Below, piece by piece: positions 56,826 to 64,000 of a DNA stretch of 64,000 bases. How positions within the stretch are numbered: position 1 is the stretch's first letter; the number at the start of each line of letters is the position of its first letter. The stretch is taken from assembly GCA_028023455.1 (NCBI GenBank), contig JAQFVV010012490.1, positions 4,156,576-4,220,575 of the forward strand, read 5' to 3'. The notes under the pieces were generated by a model. The model was not told the DNA's origin. It saw only the letters and a list, made by a program, of their open reading frames with translations, and did no database searches. Both the position numbers and the translations under genes were made by a program. The stretch comes from Epiperipatus broadwayi. Its lineage: Eukaryota > Onychophora > Udeonychophora > Euonychophora > Peripatidae.

Positions 56826-58352
56826 TCAGTATAATATAGTCTTAAGTTGCTTTCGATGGTTATGATGTTGACATCCATCTGCTGTTTTGACTATAAGGGT
56901 GTGGAGTCCTTTCTGTTGGATCACAACTGCTGGAATCCATTTAGTGGGTCCTCTATATATTCTGCATAGCACTTTAGTCTGCAAAGCTAGTGGTGTTCTG
57001 GCAATCCTGGTGTTCCAATTTCTCATATTCATTTTTGTTATCAGCTTTTTGTTGACTTCTGGTTTTATCTCTTTATTCAGTGATAACTGAATTGGTGGTC
57101 CTAGATACTGACCTAGATCTTTTTTGACCACTTCAGGGTAATTAGCCTTTAATTTAGCTAATGTTGTGATCTGGTTCACCTTTGACACTGCAAAGCCTAA
57201 GTGACTGAACCAGTCATGGCCTAACAAGTTGCTGTGATCACCTGATGCCACTACCAGTGGTAGGTGTCTAGTTTTGTTAGGCATGGTTATTTTAACTCTT
57301 GTCTGACCCAAGAGTTTTATTTTTTTACCCTGATAATCTGTTATAGTCCTAGTGCTAGGATGCAGATTATATTTATTATTTTTATTAATGATAGCCCAAG
57401 TCTTTTTTGAAACAATAGACACTGCAGCCCCTGTGTCTAGTTCCATTCTCACTGGTGTATCATTAATCATTATACTATGTATAAATCCAGACTGATTGTC
57501 CTTAATGTGATTTATACTGGCAACTTGTTTATTTTTCTTATAGTTGCCTTTGTTTTTTGGAATGGTTTTTTCCATTCTCATATTGGCTGTTTGTCTTTTT
57601 AAGTTTAGACATGCCGCTCTTATATGACCGACACGCTTGCAAAATGAGCACACAGTATGGAGATGTGGACATTCTGTTTGCACGTGGATCGGTTCATCGC
57701 ATCTATAACAACGCTTTACACTCATTGTTGTTGTTGAGCTAACTGAGTGCTTGTCAGACTCAGCCTTATGTTCAACTTTTTGAACAGTATAATTCATTTT
57801 TTGTAATGGCTTTGCCTGACATGCTATAGATTCTGCCAGCATGGCTTGAGTTACAGCCTTTTCAAAATCTATATCCAGTGTCATTAATAGTTTTAGTCTT
57901 AAATTATGATCGTTCATGCCACAAATGAAACGATCGCGTAGTGCTTCATTTAAGAACTCTTTAAATTGGCACATAAGTGCTAATGTCTGGATTCGCTTGG
58001 CAAATTCTCTAGCTTTTTCTCCCTCCACCTGAATACATAGATTGAAATAATATCTCTGCATTATTGTTAGCGGTTTGGGGGAAAAATATTCTGTGAGAAT
58101 CGCCAATGCCTTCTCAAAATTCAAGTCAGCCAGTGTTTCTGACCCCATTTGCGATTTTAAAATATTATAAGTTTGCGACCCGATTATCGTTATCAGCGTC
58201 GCTAATTTTATTTCAGACTTTTTTATCTGATTGGCCTGCATATAGAAAATTAGGCACTCTTTGTAGCTTGACCAGTTCTCAGGGAATCCTGGATCAAAAG
58301 CTTCCATCGAGCCAATTATACTAGCCATTTTTTTATTTTTCTCTGTTATCAC
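56826..58352 (-). CDS. Gag-protease fused to integrase C-terminal tail
   Basis: An intact 508-codon frame. Met9 (MASIIGSMEAF, codon at 58326-58328) is a plausible alternative start. Residues about 15-185: capsid-like Gag (WSSYKECLIFYMQAN; YYFNLCIQVEGE). Two CCHC zinc knuckles follow: C215-C218-H223-C228 and C235-C238-H243-C248. The aspartic protease active site is D306-T-G in MELDTGAAVSIV, with LLGHDW near 377-381 closing the domain. Residues about 415-430 (LGPPIQLSLNKEIKP) match the linker just before RT. From about 445 on, RIARTPLALQTKVLCRIYRGP and KWIPAVVIQQKG match the end of a Ty3/gypsy integrase (GPY/F-like module). Thus RT, RNase H and the integrase core are missing by an in-frame deletion near residues 430-445. 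An overlapping frame past the stop (56690-56878) may be the original pol end, displaced by a frameshift. Confidence 0.9.
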   Translation of the reverse strand: MITEKNKKMASIIGSMEAFDPGFPENWSSYKECLIFYMQANQIKKSEIKLATLITIIGSQTYNILKSQMGSETLADLNFEKALAILTEYFSPKPLTIMQRYYFNLCIQVEGEKAREFAKRIQTLALMCQFKEFLNEALRDRFICGMNDHNLRLKLLMTLDIDFEKAVTQAMLAESIACQAKPLQKMNYTVQKVEHKAESDKHSVSSTTTMSVKRCYRCDEPIHVQTECPHLHTVCSFCKRVGHIRAACLNLKRQTANMRMEKTIPKNKGNYKKNKQVASINHIKDNQSGFIHSIMINDTPVRMELDTGAAVSIVSKKTWAIINKNNKYNLHPSTRTITDYQGKKIKLLGQTRVKITMPNKTRHLPLVVASGDHSNLLGHDWFSHLGFAVSKVNQITTLAKLKANYPEVVKKDLGQYLGPPIQLSLNKEIKPEVNKKLITKMNMRNWNTRIARTPLALQTKVLCRIYRGPTKWIPAVVIQQKGLHTLIVKTADGCQHHNHRKQLKTILY

Positions 58353-58753
58353 GTGAGAAAAATTTTTTTTTTCGTATATTTGCGAGTAACCACTCGATAC
58401 AATTGTTCGACAATTTTTTTACTCCGCTAGGGTGAGCTTCTGTCTTTTTAGCAAGGCCAATTTTGATTGGTTTATGAAGCACCAATCGTGTTTATGATCA
58501 CTTTGTTTCCTCCCTGAAATAAGTGATTTTGACAGTGGCTGTTTAGTAAATACTATCGTGTATTTTACTTGTTTTGCCAGCAATAAGTGATTTTAAGAAT
58601 CACTGTTTAATAAATACTTGGACCGTATTTAAGTGTGATTTAGTAATCACAGCTTCATAACTTACGAGTGTGTGTCTAAATAATTGCGCACTCGCGTATT
58701 TACGTTTTCCAAGTTTTTTCTTTTTCCAGCCGTGGGGGAAAAAAAAATCTTTT
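58353..58753 (-). other. Untranslated leader of the LTR element
   Basis: Between primer site and gag ORF on the minus strand. It contains short repeated phrases (AATCACTTATTGCTGGCAAA-like and GTGATTCTTAAAATCACTT-like, 58505-58640), i.e. degenerate repeats that may belong to a packaging region. No frame of note. Confidence 0.6.
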
Positions 58754-58767
58754 GTCCAACTGCGCCA
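58754..58767 (-). other. Primer binding site (tRNA-Ser-like)
   Basis: Minus strand TGGCGCAGTTGGAC, four bases downstream of the 5' LTR. Its first 12 bases are complementary to a tRNA 3' end reading CCAACTGCGCCA, which fits some animal tRNA-Ser genes; Mag elements are known to use tRNA-Ser. The isoacceptor is an inference. Confidence 0.65.
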
Positions 58768-58771
58768 AATC

Positions 58772-59410
58772 TGTTGTGTTTGGTCTGGATTACAGACCCA
58801 ACTAACAGTAAATAATATAAAATAATACTGAAACAAGTATTATAATTTAATATATTTATTATGTACAAATATATACAAACAATATACAGTATACAAATGC
58901 ATATTTATAAGTTGAATCTTGGAGTTTAACGTAACTCTTGTGTTCTGCCTGCCGCTTCCAGCCACACCTTATGGCTTGCCTCACGGGTAAGGTCTATGAC
59001 TCTTCCAGCTGTACAAGACAGCTTGCCTCGAGCCGAGTGTGATCTTAGCAGCATCCGGTCTCTGTGGGACTTGCCTAGCTGCGTAGATCTAAATAGCGTA
59101 GTGCTATTAATGGGAATACTTGCTGCTGTTTAGGTTAGCAGAGTTTCCCTGGGAGAACGCAAAGCGTCTGTTTAGGTTAGACACGTTCTTCCCTGATTCT
59201 CACAAAAGGCTGACTATTTATACCCAGATCCCTGACCTTATTGAAAACCTTCGGATTCAGCAAGCATCGTTGCTCATTGGTCTGCAATAATCATTGGCTA
59301 TGCTTTTATCTATACATCAGCCTATTGGCCTGTGGCAAACAATGCTTAATCCGATCAGATAAGGCGGCTTCTGGAATAGTCCACTTCTGGGAGAAGGGAG
59401 GACTATAACA
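58772..59410 (-). repeat. 5' LTR (639 bp)
   Basis: Upstream LTR of the minus-strand element, the same length as the 3' LTR with 12 differences. TATAAAT box at 59216-59222. Outer boundary followed by the TSD AATAC (59411-59415). Confidence 0.95.
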
Positions 59411-59415
59411 AATAC
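59411..59415. repeat. 5-bp TSD of LTR retrotransposon (right)
   Basis: AATAC, identical to 56026-56030. Confidence 0.85.
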
Positions 59416-60653
59416 ATGATAAAATATTCTCTTATCTTTATTAAAATCTATTTAACCATCTAATTGTCATTTCACTATCTATTATTTTATCTGTCATTGA
59501 ATAAGCATTAATAATTACAACATGGTTATTTTAATTTCAAATGACATGAAAAGGAAAGGAGAAATAAAGATAAAGGACATAAAGTTAAAGGTCAGTTTTT
59601 TTTTTTTTTTTGTGATATATACCTAAACTAATCCTTAAACTCATACACATCAAAATATTTCATATCCATTTCTCTTTCTTCAATATCTTGCAATGCTGTT
59701 TTTAATCTTTTTTATAACCAACCTTTATTTTTAAAAGACTTAATGCTTTGCCTGATTGTACATCTTGACTGTATTTTATTTCTAAACATTTCCTTTCATG
59801 AAAGCAATCAGCATTGTATCTCTTTAGAACATCTTCAAAATAATCTTTATATTGTAAATGAAATTTACACTTTTTATTAAAAATATGTTTAACTTCATTA
59901 TGTAATATTTTTCCAGAATTCTGTTGCTATTCATTCATTTCACATATTTAGTGAATAAGTATTTGCAAACTGTTATGGAGTATCATTAAATGAAAATTTG
60001 CAGTATTTTTATGTTGAAACAGAGGATATCCATATTACACTTCCATTCATTGTTAGTTTATGTATAACTAATTTAATTGGTTAACTGAAGCAGTAGATAT
60101 TGAACTCTATTTTGTATCTGAGCATTCAAGTCTGCTTGTCTATCTAAAATATCATAAAGATATTTAAACTGATTTATCTTCTCAAATGATGATTATCTGT
60201 TTGAAAGTTTCTGAGTTTTTGAACATTAATTACTAAATCAAAGAATTTGTAAGTTATATTCAGAATATTTAAAACTTTCTACAAATATAGCATTGAATTG
60301 GTAAGCTTAACACAAGTCCAAGAAGTTATTTGTTTTGCTTTTACTTGGTTTGTATCCCAGATAAATAACTTTCTATATATCTAATTTGTTCTGATTTTTT
60401 TATCATCTTCCACTTTTAACCATTTAAAATTTGGGATGTTTATTTTTTGTTGTAAATGTAGGTATATTTATTTTTCAGTCCAAAATTTATAGAAATTTTA
60501 TCACTTCTTTTTTAAAATGTAAGCTTATTTTTATTATCTTCAAAGTTTGCCACCTTATTTACAAAAGTGATACAGAGAATCTTACAATCTAATGATTATT
60601 TCAGTTTTGACTGAACAATATTCACTGCTCTTCTAAATAAATATTAAACAACA
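59416..60653. other. A+T-rich spacer
   Basis: No recognised gene or repeat; a run of 18 T lies at 59595-59612. Confidence 0.45.
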
Positions 60654-60661
60654 CTCTAGTT
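60654..60661. repeat. Left putative TSD of second hAT MITE
   Basis: CTCTAGTT against CTTTAGTG at 61192-61199: 6 of 8 match, consistent with an aged 8-bp hAT duplication. Confidence 0.55.
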
Positions 60662-61191
60662 CAGAGGTTTCCAATTTTCTTTACCAATAACTCCCTTCAA
60701 AGTTAATTAGATTCTTGCAATATACCAGAAATTTTAGAACAAAACATAACAAGTTATACAAATAGTTTATATTTCTTATAAATAAATAAATAAATTTATC
60801 ATATAATATTTATATTTATTTAAAAAATTACCAAAATAGTTTTAATCCTAATGTGATACTTGTGCTTGTTTTTTCTCATAATTTCTTTATTCTAGGATAA
60901 ATTGTAGATAAGGAAACCTTGAGTTCTTGTTCCATGGAAAATAGTTTCATATTTTTTGCTTTTAATTTTGGTCACTGATAAATATGTCAGTTTGCATAAA
61001 TATGAGATAGAGAAAGGCAATAAATTTTTTGGAATTATTGTAGCTTGTGAGTGTTTTTCTAGATTTTATGTATTTTTAATTTTAGTAAGCTTGTATTAAT
61101 TTTTTAGTATAAATTTTGATATTTTGCCAACATACCTGAGGTACTTTCATGACACACAAATGGGTCATGACACACATGTTTGGAAACACTG
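60662..61191 (+). mobile_element. hAT-type MITE (530 bp), older copy
   Basis: Ends CAGAGGTTTCCAA and, inverted, CAGTGTTTCCAAAC. Near the right end there is a repeated ATGACACACA phrase (61149-61177), a frequent subterminal theme of hAT MITEs. The interior is A+T-rich and non-coding. The imperfect TSD indicates an older insertion than the 39.5 kb copy. Confidence 0.65.
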
Positions 61192-61194
61192 CTT

Positions 61195-61455
61195 TAGTGC
61201 CATCTACTGTAAGCCTGAATAATCAATGATTACTAAATGCCTTATTGTATTTTAAAAATTTGAAATTCAGGATATTGGTTTAAATGGGTATTAGAGTTAA
61301 AGATAATTGCTAGATTCACAACTACATTATTTTCAACTTTAAATCCAAGCCTCTTTGAAGACAAAATCCAGAAACCTGTCTGAGGGATAGGGATTTCAAA
61401 TGTAATAAAGCATTTGGTAATCACTGATTATTCAAGTGTTTAGTAGATAGCACTA
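61195..61455. repeat. Family X-related hairpin (sister family), copy 2
   Basis: Ends TAGTGCCATCTACTG and, inverted, TAGTGCTATCTACTA. The arms continue into GCCTGAATAATCAATGATTA and, inverted, a TGAATAATCAGTGATTACC match. It shares GTAAGCCTGAATAATYAATG with the 45.3 kb hairpin. It abuts the hAT MITE's right target duplication with a few bases of overlap, so one inserted next to the other. Confidence 0.7.
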
Positions 61456-63488
61456 GAATAAAGTTTTTGTTTTATCATATATTGTATGAGCTAAAGAATT
61501 GAGTAATTTATTGCTAATATCAAGCAAAACAGAAATCAGAAAACTATCATTACTATTCTCCTTCTATTTTTCTGAGAGAGGCTTTGTGATTAGCACAAAT
61601 ATTCAGCCTGAGTTTTAAATCTGGAGTGTATAAATTTTGGATTTTTTTTTCAATCACAAATTACTTTAGGATTTTTTTTTAATAGTATCAAGCTGTAGTC
61701 CATCTAATTGTCTATTCTGTAATTATCAGCACATGGGCTATCTAGTTATTATAGCAGTATGTAAACATCTTAATTTAGGTTGATCAGATAATGAAAGACC
61801 ACCATTGGTGGTTAAGGGAGTTATTTTACTTTTGAAATACTAATCCATAACTTACTTTTACATTTATCTCTTTAGTATTAAAATAAGCAAAAGATAGATA
61901 GTTTTCTTTGTATTATAGCTTTTTTTTGCCTTCTATAGAATAAATTTTTATTTCTGTTTTATTGCTTTCTTTACATATCTCTTCTGTAGAATATATTTTT
62001 ATTCATATGCAAATTCCCTCTATAGGATCAAATATTACTTTTAATTTTGCATGTTCTGCATATTTTTTTATACATGTCAAAATATTATTGTTTAGTAACT
62101 TAAATGTATATATTATTATACATTAATTTATTTCTAAAATGAAAAATCAAATCTCATATCATTGGGAATAATTACATAATTTAATTATTCAAAAAATTAA
62201 TTAGAAAAACTTTGATTTTTAATTTTTATTTTTTTTTAATCAAAAAAGTTGTTTTATGTAGACTTAACATATTTTTTGCATCAAATTTATTATTAGTAGA
62301 CTTCAAATGATCTTTGTAACTTAAAATAAGAAAAACCAAGCTTATATATATATATTTCAATTAATTTTTACTTTCATTTGCTTTTTATAGGTAAGAAAAG
62401 ATATACAAACTGTATATATATAATATGGCATTTAATATTCCACTGAAAGAAAATTTTGATTACAAATATTTGATATTTATTTTTCATTTTGCTCTATTTC
62501 ACAAAACATGCATTATTATAACTCATGCTATAAATTTATAAATGGGGAAAGAGGATAGATAAATTGATTAGGGAAAAAAGTAGTGTTTTAAAAAATGAAT
62601 TTGGTTCCAGTGTATTGCATAGATATCTAAATAGTTAAAATAATCAATCTAAAACAAAATTGAGACAGACATACATTTAAGCAGATTTTTGTTCCTTATT
62701 GGAATCTTATTATTATGTTTCTTTTTTATAAAATCACGTGACCCCAATGGAAATTATTTACATTATATTACAATAATTATAATTAGTAAAATACATATAT
62801 GTATATAAAAATGAATAAACTAATTACAAATCTTTATATATATATAAAACAATCTACAAAAATAATATTTTAATTATAACTCTACAATTTCCAATAATCT
62901 AACTATGCTCACTTCCCCCCTAACTATGCTGGAACCAATTTTTTAACATTGAAATTTGATCATTTAAAGTATTTTTTAATCATATGGATAGTATAGTGTG
63001 CCTTATATAATTTTTATTATAACATATATAATTTTAATATATATATAAAATACAGAATTTTTTTAACATATACACACATATTTATGTTAGCAATTGAGAG
63101 ATTGAACATAATTTTATATGTATATACTGACTCAAATTTAGGTTACTACAATGTGAAGGTATTCATTTGATCATTTTCTCTCTTCAAAAGATAAAGCTTA
63201 CTATTATTCATTCTTCTTGTAATGAACATTGATAATGATGCAAACAAAATGCAGAATATTCTAAATCTACATGAAGTTTAGACCATTCTTTAAATTTATG
63301 CAACTATCCTTTACTTGTAGTAAGTGGCATAGCACCACTTTTTTTCTGTGAATTGTTTGTTTAAGTCTTCATATAAACTGAATGTCTTTTGATCCAATAG
63401 TTTACCATTTAATATTATTTTTTCCTGAACATTTTTTCTATTCATATTTTTCATCTTCAAATTTAATACATTTTCAGTCTTAACTAAA
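61456..63488. other. A+T-rich spacer
   Basis: No gene recognised. The 77-codon minus frame at 63311-63544 is lysine/asparagine-rich without a motif and runs into the next repeat. Confidence 0.45.
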
Positions 63489-64000
63489 TACAGTAGCAAA
63501 CTCTCCAGACAGTAATGCCATCCAGTGCAAGTTATAGAAATCAATGGATGCTAGAAAGTTTGTGCTTAAAATTCCTATCTAGTACCCACTCATCCAATTC
63601 CCCAGACTAGTTTCTAGCTTGTGATTTTAGTTGGTGAGGAGTCTTGGATCTGAGAGCACTGCATCTATATCTTAGAACTCTCCTGCAGCCACTTTTTACC
63701 TATTTAGTTAATTATAAAGCTATGAATCTAAGATGAAAACACAATAATGTTTTAAATCAAAGCTAATTCATTTGTAAAATCATACAGATCTGAACTCAAT
63801 TCAGTATCTGTACATTTTGGTGTTTTTGGTTTTTTAAAACCCTCGGTCATTCATTATCCTATGGGCAGGATTGATATAAAACCATCAAAATATCACATGA
63901 TCACCATTTTCCATGCTTACACTGGGTGGCACTTCAGTCTGGAGAATTTGCTACTGTTTTAACAGCTTGTGTAAGCATAGGAAATGTTGATCATATGATG
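63489..64000 (+). repeat. Family X fold-back repeat, copy 5 (cut by window end)
   Basis: Starts ACAGTAGCAAACTCTCC and runs through the usual landmarks in a diverged form (CTAGTTTCTAGCTTGTG, GGATCTGAGAGCACTGCAT, TATCCTATGGGCAGGATT, ATCACATGATCACCATTTT). It then turns into an inverted short end (CTGGAGAATTTGCTACTG) followed by a further inverted start (GTAAGCATAGGAAATGTTGA). It is the most diverged of the long copies and continues beyond the window. Confidence 0.8.

Larger units (their letters stand above)
56031..59410 (-). mobile_element. Ty3/gypsy (Mag-type) LTR retrotransposon, internally deleted
   Basis: Complete ends: 5-bp TSD, two 639-bp LTRs, a tRNA-type primer site, a polypurine tract and one gag-protease ORF, for a total of 3380 bp. 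Reverse transcriptase, RNase H and the integrase core are absent. The ORF joins the protease/pre-RT region directly to an integrase C-terminal tail, so the loss was a clean internal deletion. The double zinc knuckle in gag and a tRNA-Ser-like PBS fit the Mag lineage. It is non-autonomous for reverse transcription and would need enzymes in trans. Confidence 0.9.

Noticed and set aside
56690-56878. 62-codon minus frame overlapping the gag-protease stop
   Set aside because: Most likely the displaced original C-terminal end of pol rather than a separate gene; noted under the CDS.
1-64000. CRISPR arrays, bacterial operons, rRNA or tRNA genes
   Set aside because: None seen; regular spacer-repeat structure, ribosome-binding context and intact tRNA cloverleaf sequences are absent, and the content is eukaryotic transposon DNA.

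Overview
The window is strongly A+T-rich animal DNA in which I recognise no host protein-coding gene, rRNA or tRNA gene. Everything I could identify is transposon-derived: a Ty3/gypsy LTR element of the Mag type, four Penelope-like element (PLE) copies with GIY-YIG endonuclease remnants, a degenerate LINE, tRNA-derived SINE-like repeats, hAT and pogo/Tigger-like DNA transposon remnants, and several families of long inverted repeats. This mix fits a repeat-rich metazoan, probably an invertebrate; the sequence does not let me name the species. Codon-level decay (stops, frameshifts) is present in every coding remnant except the gag-protease ORF of the LTR element.

Layout. 0-20 kb: a decayed LINE 3' part (about 440-900), a PLE endonuclease tail (5.6-6.5 kb), short hairpins, SINE-like repeats (13.0-14.3 kb) and long featureless A+T-rich spacer. 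20.2-24.5 kb: two PLE copies of one family placed head to head, giving a palindrome of about 4.3 kb, with a second, smaller hairpin inside the left copy. 26.1-38.3 kb: a duplicated unit of about 3 kb (copies A and B, same orientation). Each copy has since taken different insertions, so each serves as the empty site for the other: a Tigger-like element and an LTR-like insertion in A; a PLE, a 248-bp unknown insert and an oppositely oriented Tigger-like element in B. 39.5-45.4 kb: a hAT MITE with perfect 8-bp target duplications, then a cluster of fold-back repeats. 48.5-53.8 kb: a pair of homologous segments around decayed sequence, then another fold-back array. 56.0-59.4 kb: a complete-ended LTR retrotransposon with 639-bp LTRs, PBS, PPT and TSD whose only ORF fuses gag-protease to the tail of integrase. 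60.6-64 kb: another hAT MITE, a sister hairpin repeat, and the start of a further fold-back copy cut by the window edge.

The least explained item is a repeat family, called X here (25.4, 40.1, 41.0, 52.6 and 63.5 kb). It is built from a monomer of about 452 bp that occurs as head-to-head hairpins, nested palindromes and head-to-tail tandems. The short end is similar in all five copies; a longer asymmetric end is seen in copies 1-4 and is only partly visible in copy 5, which the window cuts. Second is a hairpin followed by GAAA near the 3' end of every PLE copy, whose stem pairs differ between copies but remain pairable. It has the layout of the hammerhead ribozymes known from PLEs but a non-canonical core. 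All family names rest on motif reading by eye; no database search was possible.
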